Shown here piece after piece: positions 1 through 7,356 of a DNA stretch of 43,965 nucleotides. The stretch covers positions 1-43,965 of the forward strand of contig JAZNDR010000091.1 of assembly GCA_045588185.1 (NCBI GenBank), read 5' to 3'. Each line of letters opens with the position of its first letter. Position 1 is the first letter of the stretch. Source of the stretch: Scatosoma sp045588185 (lineage in GTDB: Bacteria > Bacillota > Clostridia > Christensenellales > Borkfalkiaceae). Made by a program: the position numbers and the translations under genes. The notes under the pieces are model-generated. The model ran no database searches, was not told the DNA's origin, and was given only the letters and a program-made list of their open reading frames with translations.

Positions 1-21
1 TGTATGAAACAACTCCTTGGC

Positions 22-300
22 TCACAGAACGACATGGCTACGATCCGACTTCGCAATTACGAACGCAACGACGGAAGCGAGCGCGGCGATTCCGACGATA
101 TACGAACGGGTAAAGATTGCGGGCGGAGTCGCGCCGATCAATAAATCGCGGGTGATTCCCCCGCCAACTGCCGTGATACAGCCGATCACGATTACGCCGA
201 AGATATCGAAGCGGGCTTTGACGGCAACGAACGCGCCCGAAAGCGCGAACGCGACCGTACCGATAAGTTCTAAAACAAGTAAAATAATTTCAACGGGCAT
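22..300 (-). CDS. Half-length TRIC/UPF0126-type membrane protein
   Basis: The 92 residues match the first repeat of the TRIC/YicG (UPF0126) family of cation-channel-like membrane proteins: an N-terminal hydrophobic helix, a G-rich second helix and the motif ITAVGGGITRDLL, followed by a third helix. The family is normally about 200 aa with two such repeats, so the second half is missing here. The ATG at 300 is chosen because it follows a GAGGATAAGG ribosome site and a strong promoter; the reading frame open upstream to 390 runs through the promoter and a terminator. The stop lies 21 bases from the window edge, so I cannot tell a true truncation from a frameshift followed by the missing repeat. 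Family call fairly sure, function unproven. Confidence 0.7.
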   Translation of the reverse strand: MPVEIILLVLELIGTVAFALSGAFVAVKARFDIFGVIVIGCITAVGGGITRDLLIGATPPAIFTRSYIVGIAALASVVAFVIAKSDRSHVVL

Positions 301-318
301 AACCTTATCCTCAAAATC

Positions 319-347
319 ATTATAGCACGAGGGGGTGGGAAAGTCAA
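319..347 (-). promoter_or_regulatory. Promoter of the TRIC-type gene
   Basis: On the minus strand TTGACT (347-342), a 17-bp spacer and TATAAT (324-319) form a near-perfect vegetative promoter. Start of transcription would fall near 312, giving a leader of about 12 nt. Confidence 0.8.
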
Positions 348-372
348 CGGATTTCCCTATCCCGACAGCGAT

Positions 373-409
373 AAAAAAGTCCGCCGTCATAAAGACGGAA
401 GACTTTTTT
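373..409. terminator. Intrinsic terminator after the feo operon
   Basis: GTCCGCCGTC (379-388) pairs with GACGGAAGAC (394-403) around a 5-nt loop, with two internal mismatches, and is flanked by six A on one side and six T on the other. It can end the feo transcript coming from the right and is symmetric enough to work in both directions. Confidence 0.75.
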
Positions 410-438
410 ATTTAGAGAGTAAATAGGTTACCGTATAA

Positions 439-618
439 TCAGTTTTGGGTATTCCCGCCGTTGGATTTATTCGACGGACAGCTTGCGTTGGTACAGCCGT
501 TACAACCGCAACCGCAGCCACCGCCTTTGCCCGTTTTCTTTTTCCAAATCTGCCGTGCGACGACGCCGACGACGGCGAGCGCGGCAACGACGATAATGAT
601 AATATCAATAGGTTCCAT
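439..618 (-). CDS. FeoB-associated Cys-rich membrane protein
   Basis: This 59-aa gene reads MEPIDIIIIVVAAL, one transmembrane helix (about residues 4-22), a short basic stretch RQIWKKK, then a glycine/cysteine-rich tail with the pattern CGCGCNGC and a last CPS. This matches the FeoB-associated Cys-rich membrane protein family, small proteins found directly downstream of feoB in Firmicutes and thought to help ferrous iron transport, perhaps by handling iron at the inner face. It starts 2 nt after the feoB stop, so it is the third gene of feoA-feoB. The overlapping longer frame at 408-608 lacks any family features and is taken as a shadow. Role of the family is not well established. Confidence 0.85.
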   Translation of the reverse strand: MEPIDIIIIVVAALAVVGVVARQIWKKKTGKGGGCGCGCNGCTNASCPSNKSNGGNTQN

Positions 619-620
619 TT

Positions 621-2894
621 TTATTTTCTGCCTTTAAGCATTGCTTTTTTATCCGCGCGTTTGTTGCGCACGATTATGCCCGCGACGGCAATCGCGCCGA
701 CTGCCAGCCAAACGAGCACCGTCCACCACCATTCGCCGACCGTGTACACCATAGCGGATACGAGATAGGATACGGTTATCCAGAACAGCAAGGTCCAGCG
801 GAATTTGCCTTTGCCGAGTTCACCCTTTGCCGTAGCGACTGCCGCGAAGCAAGGAATGGTAAGCATATTAAAGGCGATGAACGCGATGAGTGCGGGAATC
901 CCCACGCCCGTTGCTTCGATGAGGTAGGCTACCTGTTCCACGCCCCCCTCTAACTGCGTTTCGGTGAGGACGGCGCCAAGCGACATTGCGAGCGTACCGA
1001 AGGTTGCGATAACGTCTTCCTTGGCGATCAAGCCCGTGATTGCGGCAACGGCGAATACCCAGCCGTTTTGGTTAAGCTGTGCGCCGAAGCCGAGCGGGGT
1101 AAACAGCGGTTGTATCAATTTACCGATAGAAGCCAAAATGGACTGATCCATACCCTCTTCGCCGAGATAATTCCAAGCCCAACCGAAGTTAGACAAGAAC
1201 CAAACGACGATACAGGAAGCGAAAATGATGGTAAACGCCTTTTGAATAAAGTGCTTGGCTTTATCCCAAAGATGCAACATCAAATTCTTGAATCCGGGGA
1301 GATGATAAATGGGCAATTCCATAATAAACGGCGAGGTTTCTCCGCGCATCGTGGTCGAACGCATCGCAAGCAGGGACAGGAGCGCGACGATTACGCCGAG
1401 TAAGTACATGGAATAGGTGATAATATCGGCATTACCGATTTTAAACGCCTGCACGATACCGCCCGCAATTGCAAGCAGAATGGGCATTTTTGCCCCGCAA
1501 GAGAAGAACGGAATAACGCGCACCGTCGCCGTCCGTTCCTTTTCGTCCGCAAGCGTACGGGTGTTTATCATCGCGGGCACGGAACAGCCGAAGCCCATAA
1601 TCATCGGCATAAACGCTCTGCCCGATACGCCGAAACGGCGGAAAATTCTATCGAGCATAAACGCCACGCGCGCCATATACCCCGTGTCCTCCAAAATCGA
1701 GAAGAACAAAAACAGCACGAGGATTTGCGGTAAGAACGAAAGCACGGCTGAAAGTCCGCCCCAAACGCCGTCGCAAACGAGGCTTATGACCGCCGAGTGC
1801 GCGCCGAGCGCTTCCAAGCCCGTGGATAACCCGTCGCCGATAACGCCCGTTAAAACGTCGAGTGCGTTAAAGAGTATTACCCCCGGGGAGTTCAGACCTG
1901 CGCCGAAGAAAATCCCCTTGGCGATACCGCCCTCTGCGCCGCACCATTCGCCAAAGGCGGGAATGATACTGCCTAAAAAGAGCAGGTTTTCCGAGAAAGT
2001 CAAGTGGAAAACGGCAAATAAAATCACGAGGAAAATGGGAATCCCTGCCCATTTATGCGTTAAAATTTTATCCGCTTTGTTGGATTTGGAAAGCTCGTTA
2101 TAATCGGGCTTTCTCGCACGGGTGAGCGTGGTGGAGAAATGCTCCGTGATATACTTATATCTCGCGTCGGCGATTTCCGCCTCCGCGTCGATTTCTCCCG
2201 ACTTCGTTTTGAGGTTCTCTCGGATAAACGCTTCCACCGCTTTCGCTTCCGTCGGGTGATTGTTCACTTCGATTTCGTCCTTTTCCACAAGCTTTACCGC
2301 ATGGAAGAGGGGTGCGGTTACGTCCTTTAATTTCAAGGCAATCTCCGCGTTTGCAATCGCCGAACCGAGCAGAGAACGCTTTAAAACCGTTTCCCCTTGC
2401 CGTTTTTGCAAAACCGCGTCCATCGCACGGGTCATCAACAGTTCAATGTTCGTACCTTTGAGCGCGGATACCTCTACGACGGGGAGTCCAAGCCGTTTTT
2501 CCAAGGTGCGCACGTCGATTTTGTCGCCGTTTTTATCCAAGACGTCCGTCATGTTCAATGCAACGACGATCGGCACTTCCAGCTCCATAAGCTGGGTCGT
2601 TAAGTACAAATTGCGTTCCAAGTTGGTCGCGTCCACGATATTGACGATACAATCGGGCGCTTCGTCCAAAAGAAAGTTTCTCGCGATTACCTCTTCGGGC
2701 GTATACGGTGATAACGAATATATGCCGGGTAAATCGACGATATCCACGGGCTCGTTGCCCTTTTTATACGTACCCTCGCGCTTATCCACCGTTACCCCGG
2801 GCCAGTTCCCCACGTGCGCCGTACTGCCCGTCAGCGCGTTGAACAGCGTCGTTTTCCCCGAATTCGGGTTTCCTGCTAATGCAAACTTCAACAT
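621..2894 (-). CDS. feoB: Ferrous iron transporter FeoB
   Basis: FeoB imports Fe2+ across the cell membrane using a cytosolic G domain. The 757 residues are full length for the family. The G domain has G1 GNPNSGKT (8-15), G3 DLPG (54-57), G4 NMTD (114-117) and G5 SALKG (about 143-147). A helical guanine-dissociation-inhibitor-like segment follows to about residue 270, then a membrane domain from about 282 with two gate-like halves, including the conserved region around GFGCSVPA and a second one around GLIAKEDVIATFGTL. The start is ATG at 2894 behind AAGGAGAAAAGAT. It lies 19 nt after feoA and is followed after 2 nt by the Cys-rich partner. Regulation is likely by iron through the operators upstream of feoA. 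Confidence 0.97.
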   Translation of the reverse strand: MLKFALAGNPNSGKTTLFNALTGSTAHVGNWPGVTVDKREGTYKKGNEPVDIVDLPGIYSLSPYTPEEVIARNFLLDEAPDCIVNIVDATNLERNLYLTTQLMELEVPIVVALNMTDVLDKNGDKIDVRTLEKRLGLPVVEVSALKGTNIELLMTRAMDAVLQKRQGETVLKRSLLGSAIANAEIALKLKDVTAPLFHAVKLVEKDEIEVNNHPTEAKAVEAFIRENLKTKSGEIDAEAEIADARYKYITEHFSTTLTRARKPDYNELSKSNKADKILTHKWAGIPIFLVILFAVFHLTFSENLLFLGSIIPAFGEWCGAEGGIAKGIFFGAGLNSPGVILFNALDVLTGVIGDGLSTGLEALGAHSAVISLVCDGVWGGLSAVLSFLPQILVLFLFFSILEDTGYMARVAFMLDRIFRRFGVSGRAFMPMIMGFGCSVPAMINTRTLADEKERTATVRVIPFFSCGAKMPILLAIAGGIVQAFKIGNADIITYSMYLLGVIVALLSLLAMRSTTMRGETSPFIMELPIYHLPGFKNLMLHLWDKAKHFIQKAFTIIFASCIVVWFLSNFGWAWNYLGEEGMDQSILASIGKLIQPLFTPLGFGAQLNQNGWVFAVAAITGLIAKEDVIATFGTLAMSLGAVLTETQLEGGVEQVAYLIEATGVGIPALIAFIAFNMLTIPCFAAVATAKGELGKGKFRWTLLFWITVSYLVSAMVYTVGEWWWTVLVWLAVGAIAVAGIIVRNKRADKKAMLKGRK

Positions 2895-2913
2895 ATCTTT
2901 TCTCCTTGATTTC

Positions 2914-3138
2914 TTACCGTTCTATCTCTACGTGCGCCGCCTCTGCTTTACGCAAAGTCAACTCGTACCCCCGCAAAGCAATCTCTATCGGATCGCCGAG
3001 CGGCGCTTTCTTTCGCAAGTATACTTCCGCCCCAGGCGTAAGTCCCATATCGAAAAGTCTTCTCCGTATCGCCCCTTCGCCGTTCACTTTGGCGATTACG
3101 CCTTTCTCTCCAACGCTAAGCTGTGATAAAAGCTTCAT
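2914..3138 (-). CDS. feoA: FeoA, SH3-like FeoB partner
   Basis: A 74-aa protein with the usual FeoA make-up: an N-terminal KLLSQLSVGEKGVIAKV strand region, the RRRLFDMGLTPGAEV core and the C-terminal EIALRGYELTLRKAEA segment of an SH3-like beta barrel. FeoA is a small cytosolic protein that works with FeoB, probably by touching its G domain. The ATG at 3138 follows an AGGAGGT site. It is the first gene of the feo operon and its leader holds one candidate DtxR-type operator. Confidence 0.95.
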   Translation of the reverse strand: MKLLSQLSVGEKGVIAKVNGEGAIRRRLFDMGLTPGAEVYLRKKAPLGDPIEIALRGYELTLRKAEAAHVEIER

Positions 3139-3158
3139 TCTCTTCTTACCTCCATTTT

Positions 3159-3172
3159 TTAACCGTGGTTAA
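3159..3172. promoter_or_regulatory. Candidate iron-repressor operator, leader copy
   Basis: TTAACCGTGGTTAA is a 14-bp near-palindrome (TTAACC/GGTTAA arms, GT centre), 20 bp upstream of the feoA start and downstream of the predicted transcription start. A nearly identical copy lies on the other side of the promoter. The form resembles binding sites of the DtxR/IdeR/MntR group, and such a regulator is encoded next door, so this is inferred to be its operator. Confidence 0.65.
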
Positions 3173-3217
3173 GTTTTGATTTATGTAAAAAACGGTATTC
3201 AACCGTATTGCTTTTGT

Positions 3218-3246
3218 ATTATATCATTATCGTATGCGGTTGTCAA
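3218..3246 (-). promoter_or_regulatory. Promoter of the feo operon
   Basis: Consensus TTGACA (3246-3241), a 17-bp spacer and consensus TATAAT (3223-3218) on the minus strand. Such a strong promoter between two identical operators fits tight repression that is released when iron is low. Confidence 0.85.
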
Positions 3247-3253
3247 GAAAAAA

Positions 3254-3267
3254 TGAACCGTGGTTAA
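3254..3267. promoter_or_regulatory. Candidate iron-repressor operator, upstream copy
   Basis: TGAACCGTGGTTAA differs by one base from the leader copy at 3159-3172 and lies 7 bp upstream of the -35 box of the feo promoter. Together the two sites bracket the promoter. Confidence 0.6.
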
Positions 3268-3286
3268 AAAAATTTACAAAAAATTA

Positions 3287-3320
3287 CAAAAAAATTTTCG
3301 GCAGGGGAAGCGCCCTGCCG
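3287..3320 (-). terminator. Intrinsic terminator of the dtxR-like gene
   Basis: CGGCAGGG (3299-3306) and CCCTGCCG (3313-3320) form an 8-bp GC-rich stem with a 6-nt loop. On the minus strand it is followed by AAAATTTTTTT, and it starts 6 nt after the regulator's stop codon. Confidence 0.85.
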
Positions 3321-3326
3321 AGGTGA

Positions 3327-3692
3327 TTATTGATCGAGATAATTTTTCATAGCGAAGAAAGTTTCGTCGGACACGATGTGTTCCATATGGCAAGCGTCGT
3401 CTTCCGCGCGGGCGGGAGAAACGCCGAGTTTTTGTAAAAAGTCGCGGATAATACAGTGTTTTTCGTAGACTTCTTCGGCGTATTTTTGCCCCGATTTCGT
3501 AAGATAGAGGTGTTTACCGTCCTCGTAGACATATTCTTTTTCAACGAGGAGCTTCATAGCTTTATTAACGGCGGCTTGGGAAACGCCCATGCGTTTAGCG
3601 ACGTCGATACGGTGCACTATTTCTTGCGTTTTCGAAAGAGTTAAAATGCTTTCGAGATAATCCTGTTCCGATTGATTGTGTTTTGTATTCAT
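3327..3692 (-). CDS. DtxR/MntR-family metal-dependent repressor
   Basis: The 121-aa protein has an N-terminal winged helix-turn-helix (about residues 8-65) and a short metal-binding and dimer domain, without the SH3 domain of long DtxR proteins. Candidate metal ligands are D11, E14, H79 and the C101-x2-E104-H105 group. The C-x2-E-H spelling is that of DtxR/IdeR, whereas MntR has E-x2-E-H, which points to iron rather than manganese. It sits just upstream of the feo operon on the same strand, separated by its own terminator and by two palindromes it probably binds. The start ATG at 3692 lies behind a weak AGGGG site. Family call firm; iron specificity and target are inferred. Confidence 0.88.
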   Translation of the reverse strand: MNTKHNQSEQDYLESILTLSKTQEIVHRIDVAKRMGVSQAAVNKAMKLLVEKEYVYEDGKHLYLTKSGQKYAEEVYEKHCIIRDFLQKLGVSPARAEDDACHMEHIVSDETFFAMKNYLDQ

Positions 3693-3725
3693 AAAAATCC
3701 CCTTGTATCATAATTTGCGGTTAAG

Positions 3726-3764
3726 GGTCAAGGGACGTTGTTCCTTGACCTCTTACTTTATAAA
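3726..3764. repeat. Mosaic hairpin element, copy 1, with direct-repeat end
   Basis: A palindrome of 25 bases (3726-3750: arms GGTCAAGGGAC and GTTCCTTGACC, loop GTT, one pair being a G-U wobble in RNA) followed by CTCTTACTTTATAAA. Bases 3740-3764 are repeated exactly at 4496-4520. This minimal copy provides the stop codon and last three codons (F-I-K) of the nuclease gene. Confidence 0.8.
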
Positions 3765-4340
3765 CATACTGTCCAGCGTTCCTTTTACGGTTTCGTAACC
3801 AACTTTTTCCGCTCCGCACTTTCTTTTTAACGCTTTTAGCGTTACCGATTTTTGCGTTCCGAACGCTTCCTCTATGCGCCTCGTCGCTACGATATAAAAT
3901 TCCCATTTCGATAAGTCGAGAATGTTATATGCGCTTTTATCCGTTTCCGCATATAAACAAAATACGTAAGCGTCCGAGTGGCGTTCTTGTTCCCCGACGT
4001 ATTTTGCACTGTCGTCATCGAATACGTATGCGGGACTTATTGAAAAACGGGGTTCGGAAATTTTTTCGTTATTCAAGTTCCAAGACTGTATATACGCCGA
4101 AGTTTTTACTTCCACACGTACACCTTGATAATCAAGGTCAAATTCCGACCAGTCACGGCGGGGCTTTTGCGTATCTAAACCCAACGCTTTCGCTACGATA
4201 AATTCAGCCAGTGCGCCACGGCGGGTATTATCCAAAAGGTCGCCGAACGCAAAAGCCCAAAAGTCGGACACGGAAAAAGCTTGTTCGTTTTCGGAAAGCA
4301 CAAATTTTTCGTGTCCCTTGTGATATTTTCTTTCGTACAT
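3753..4340 (-). CDS. Predicted PD-(D/E)XK-like nuclease, unknown role
   Basis: A 195-aa protein of no family I can name. Residues 41-79 look like a restriction-endonuclease fold: helix RGALAEFIVAKAL with E46, then D68/D70 in EFDLDYQG, then E77-V-K79 in VRVEVKTSAYIQSW. This is the D...E-x-K spacing of PD-(D/E)XK enzymes. The rest has many aromatic residues and no membrane or signal segment. The ATG at 4340 follows AAGGGAAA. The gene stands alone between the dtxR-like gene and queA and is bracketed by an exact 25-bp direct repeat (3740-3764 and 4496-4520), with a hairpin element on the queA side, which suggests it came in as a small cassette. Possible roles are restriction, DNA repair or a selfish element; none is shown. 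Confidence 0.7.
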   Translation of the reverse strand: MYERKYHKGHEKFVLSENEQAFSVSDFWAFAFGDLLDNTRRGALAEFIVAKALGLDTQKPRRDWSEFDLDYQGVRVEVKTSAYIQSWNLNNEKISEPRFSISPAYVFDDDSAKYVGEQERHSDAYVFCLYAETDKSAYNILDLSKWEFYIVATRRIEEAFGTQKSVTLKALKRKCGAEKVGYETVKGTLDSMFIK

Positions 4341-4375
4341 ATATTTTCCCTTTTCGTTTTTCTCTGACGAGAATA

Positions 4376-4520
4376 ACGCCTGACGGCGTGTTAGCGCAAC
4401 CTACGGTTGCTTTTCGTAAGGCTGTAACGCACCTTACGGTGCGCGACTGCCGTCGAGGCGTAAAGGCTCTGCCTTTACAATCCGCAAGGAACTAAGTTCC
4501 TTGACCTCTTACTTTATAAA
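4376..4520. repeat. Mosaic hairpin element, copy 2
   Basis: Five palindromes in a row: ACGCCTGACGGCGT (4376), GCAACCTACGGTTGC (4396), CGCACCTTACGGTGCG (4428), GTAAAGGCTCTGCCTTTAC (4460) and CAAGGAACTAAGTTCCTTG (4485). It ends with the 25-bp repeat shared with 3740-3764, which overlaps the last codons of queA. The linker GACTGCCGTCGAGG after the third hairpin also recurs in other copies. Confidence 0.9.
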
Positions 4521-5543
4521 AGTTGCGTCGCCGAAGCTGAAAAAGCGGTATTCGTTTTTCACCGCGTATTCGTATACGCTCAAAATTTCTTCCCTGCCCG
4601 TTAAACACGCTACTAACATAATCAGCGTGCTCTCGGGTAAATGAAAATTCGTGATCAGCGCGTCTACACATTTCATTTTATACGGCGGGTATAAGAAAAT
4701 TTCCGTGTTCCCGCTACACGCACGCACCAAACCGTTTTCGTCCGCTACGCTCTCCAAAGTCCGTACCGAGGTCGTGCCCACCGCAATTACCCGCCGTCCC
4801 TCGCGCTTCGCTCTGTTTATCTTCTCCGCCGCTTCCTCGTTGATTTGGTAAAATTCCGAGTGCATTTTGTGGTCGGTAATGATTTCCTCGCTCACGGGGC
4901 GGAAAGTTCCTAAACCCACGTGCAACAGCACTTCCGCTATCTCCACGCCCTTGGCTTTCAGCTTTTCCATAAGCTCCGCAGTGAAATGTAAACCCGCCGT
5001 CGGCGCGGCGGCGCTCCCGTCCGTTTTACTGTATACCGTGTTATACCGCGACTGATTTTCTAATTTCTTCTTGATATACGGCGGTAACGGCATCGTGCCC
5101 ACCCGCGAGAGTATATCCTCGAACGCGCCTTGGTAGGAAAATTCCACTACCCGTTCGCCCGTTTCCGTGATGTCCTTGACCGTGAACGACAGTTCGTCGC
5201 TTACCGTCATTTTTACCCCGATTTTTCCCTTTTTCCCCGGGCGCATCAGCACTTCCCAAGTGTCTAATTCATACCGCTTTAACAGCAAGACCTCAACGAT
5301 ACCGCCGTGCTCGGTCTTGGCGTACATACGCGCGGGGATAACTTTCGTGTTGTTGACAACAAGCAGGTCGCCTGCCTGTAATTCGTCGTAAATATCCCTG
5401 AAAATTTTATCCTGAATCGTTTTCGTCTTGCGGTCGTACACGAGCAAGCGCGAGGAATCGCGGGGCTCGGCAGGCGTTTGCGCAATCCGTTCTTCGGGTA
5501 AATCGTAATAAAAATCCTTTTTTGTGTACTGCACTTTTTCCAT
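4509..5543 (-). CDS. queA: tRNA preQ1(34) S-adenosylmethionine ribosyltransferase-isomerase
   Basis: QueA transfers and rearranges the ribosyl part of SAM onto 7-aminomethyl-7-deazaguanine at tRNA position 34, making epoxyqueuosine. The protein (344 aa from the chosen start) has the family blocks FYYDLPEERIAQTPAEPRD, LVVNNTKVIPAR, APTAGLHFT, LHVGLGTFRPV and ITNFHLPESTL. I prefer ATG at 5543, 4 nt after the ruvB stop; a TTG at 5561 inside ruvB would add six residues. Neither has a good ribosome site, so translation is probably coupled to ruvB. The last codons F-I-K-stop lie in a 25-bp repeat shared with the neighbouring nuclease gene, so the extreme C terminus may have been replaced. Last gene of ruvC-ruvA-ruvB-queA, a common Firmicutes order. 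Confidence 0.96.
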   Translation of the reverse strand: MEKVQYTKKDFYYDLPEERIAQTPAEPRDSSRLLVYDRKTKTIQDKIFRDIYDELQAGDLLVVNNTKVIPARMYAKTEHGGIVEVLLLKRYELDTWEVLMRPGKKGKIGVKMTVSDELSFTVKDITETGERVVEFSYQGAFEDILSRVGTMPLPPYIKKKLENQSRYNTVYSKTDGSAAAPTAGLHFTAELMEKLKAKGVEIAEVLLHVGLGTFRPVSEEIITDHKMHSEFYQINEEAAEKINRAKREGRRVIAVGTTSVRTLESVADENGLVRACSGNTEIFLYPPYKMKCVDALITNFHLPESTLIMLVACLTGREEILSVYEYAVKNEYRFFSFGDATFIK

Positions 5544-5547
5544 TTGG

Positions 5548-6600
5548 TTACTCGTCTTCAAATATCGACATTTGTTTTCTTGCTTTCATGCTCGGCTCCA
5601 TGCCCATATGTGCGTAGCCGTCTTTGAGGCATATTCTCCCGCGCGGAGTACGCGCGATAAACCCGAGCTGTAACAGGTATGGCTCGTACACGTCCTCTAT
5701 CGTGTTCGCGTCCTCGCCCGTCGCCGCCGCCAGCGTTTCCAAACCCGCAGGCCCGCCGCCGAATTTCCCTATCAACGCGCCAAGTAAATTTCTGTCCGTT
5801 TGGTCTAATCCTAAATCGTCTATTTCCAGCCTTGCAAGCGCAAACCGCGCGTCCGCAAGCGTTATCGTGGAATTCCCTTTGACCGCCGAGAAATCGCGCA
5901 CGCGTTTTAATAAACGGTTGGCAATACGGGGCGTACCGCGGCTGCGCCGTGCAATCTCGCCCGCCGCGCTGTCCTCAATGGCAATTTCCAACGCACGCGC
6001 CGAACGGGTAACGATTTCCTGTAACTCCGCAGGCGTATAAATTTCCAAACGGTTAATGATACCGAAACGGTCGCGGAGCGGGGGCGCGAGCATACCGATA
6101 CGGGTGGTCGCGCCTATCAGCGTAAAGCGGTTGAGCGAAAAACGGATATTGCGCGCCGACGGGCCCTTGCCCACGATAATATCGAGCGCGTAATCTTCCA
6201 TCGCCGAATATAAAATTTCCTCTACGCTACGGTTCAAACGGTGAATTTCGTCAATGAACAATACGTCGCCGTCGTTGAGGTTGGTAAGTATCGCCGCAAG
6301 GTCGCCCGAACGCTCGATAGCGGGCCCGCTCGTCATTTTAATGGACGCGCCCATGGCGTTCGCGATAATATGCGAAAGGGTGGTTTTCCCAAGCCCTGGG
6401 GGGCCGTATAACAGCACGTGGTCGAGCGCTTCTCCGCGCGCTTTCGCCGCTTCGATATATACGGTCAGATTTTCCTTGACTTTTTGTTGCCCTACATAGT
6501 CCGCCATCGTTTTGGGACGGAGTACGTTTTCTTCCGTATCGTATTCGGTTTTCGTGCTTACGACCAGACTTTCGTCTGCGTAATCTTCGTTTTCAAACAT
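5548..6600 (-). CDS. ruvB: Holliday junction branch-migration ATPase RuvB
   Basis: RuvB is the AAA+ motor that drives branch migration with RuvA. The 350 residues include LRPKTMADYVGQQKVKENL, Walker A GPPGLGKTT, Walker B DEIH, sensor 1 in LIGATTR, the arginine finger region LRDRFG, and a C-terminal winged helix ending EPYLLQLGFIARTPRGR. Full length for the family. ATG at 6600 is followed by a typical short acidic N terminus. It is separated from ruvA by 144 bp that hold a hairpin element, and is followed after 4 nt by queA. Confidence 0.98.
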   Translation of the reverse strand: MFENEDYADESLVVSTKTEYDTEENVLRPKTMADYVGQQKVKENLTVYIEAAKARGEALDHVLLYGPPGLGKTTLSHIIANAMGASIKMTSGPAIERSGDLAAILTNLNDGDVLFIDEIHRLNRSVEEILYSAMEDYALDIIVGKGPSARNIRFSLNRFTLIGATTRIGMLAPPLRDRFGIINRLEIYTPAELQEIVTRSARALEIAIEDSAAGEIARRSRGTPRIANRLLKRVRDFSAVKGNSTITLADARFALARLEIDDLGLDQTDRNLLGALIGKFGGGPAGLETLAAATGEDANTIEDVYEPYLLQLGFIARTPRGRICLKDGYAHMGMEPSMKARKQMSIFEDE

Positions 6601-6640
6601 AGTTTTTTCCTCGTGTTACCGATAGTTTCCGTTTGCTTTT

Positions 6641-6747
6641 CCGTCCTACGGACGGTTGACCGCTACGCGGTATTTGGCGCAAAACTGCGTTTTGCTTTAT
6701 AAAAGGCTGTAACGCCCCTTACGGTGCGCGACTGCCGTCGAGGCTTA
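6641..6747. repeat. Mosaic hairpin element, copy 3
   Basis: Between ruvA and ruvB: CCGTCCTACGGACGG (6641), ACCGCTACGCGGT (6659), GCAAAACTGCGTTTTGC (6679) and CGCCCCTTACGGTGCG (6713, one mismatch), then the linker GACTGCCGTCGAGG. The element runs up to the ruvA stop codon. Confidence 0.9.
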
Positions 6748-7353
6748 AAACCCCGTCAGGGCTTTGCGGATTACTTCTTCCACTGTCTTTGCGCCGTTGT
6801 CGCGGGCACGCTTTACCGCTTGCATACTCTCATTCTTCGTAAAGCCTAAACCCATTAACGCCGATACCGCTTCTTCGTCCTCGGCAGTTACGCTTATATT
6901 CCCGCTCTGCTCCGCGTACGAAATCGGATCGCCGCTCGCGTTCATGACCTCCGTCGCACTGATTTTGCCGTGCAATTCGAGGACTATCTTCTCCGCCGTT
7001 TTCTTGCCTAATCCCTTGACCGCGCTCAGCCGTTTTACGTCCGCCGTGGCGATGGCTTGCATCACTTCGTCCGCCGACATACCCGTCAATACCGAAATGC
7101 CCAGCTTCGGTCCTACGCCCGAAACGGAAGTTACCTTTAAAAACAGCTCCTTTTCTTTCGTCGAGGCAAACCCGAATAAGGTTATGCCGTCCTCTTTTAC
7201 CTGCAAATAGGTGTACAGCTCCGCCGTTTCGCCTACCGTAAGCTTGCGGAACGCGCCCCCCGAACAGTAAATTTCATACCCCACGCCGTTCACTTCTAAA
7301 ATCGCCGTTTCCGCCGTGATATGAAGTACCTTGCCCCGTAAATACGCTATCAT
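6745..7353 (-). CDS. ruvA: Holliday junction-binding protein RuvA
   Basis: RuvA binds four-way junctions and loads RuvB. The 202-aa protein has the N-terminal OB domain (MIAYLRGKVLHI to about residue 62), two helix-hairpin-helix motifs (LKVTSVSGVGPKLGISVL and LSAVKGLGKKTAEKIVLEL), and a C-terminal UBA-like domain (ALMGLGFTKNESMQAV) that contacts RuvB. Start ATG at 7353 lies 3 nt after the ruvC stop, so the two are translationally linked. Confidence 0.98.
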   Translation of the reverse strand: MIAYLRGKVLHITAETAILEVNGVGYEIYCSGGAFRKLTVGETAELYTYLQVKEDGITLFGFASTKEKELFLKVTSVSGVGPKLGISVLTGMSADEVMQAIATADVKRLSAVKGLGKKTAEKIVLELHGKISATEVMNASGDPISYAEQSGNISVTAEDEEAVSALMGLGFTKNESMQAVKRARDNGAKTVEEVIRKALTGF

Positions 7354-7356
7354 TTT

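Noticed and set aside
408..608. Open frame of 66 codons after feoB
   Set aside because: It overlaps the 59-aa FeoB-associated protein in another frame; only the latter has a membrane helix, Cys motif and position of a known family.
3702..3731. dtxR promoter with TTGACC inside the palindrome at 3726
   Set aside because: The only matching -10 is TACAAG at 18 bp, too weak to list; a cryptic or distant promoter is equally likely.
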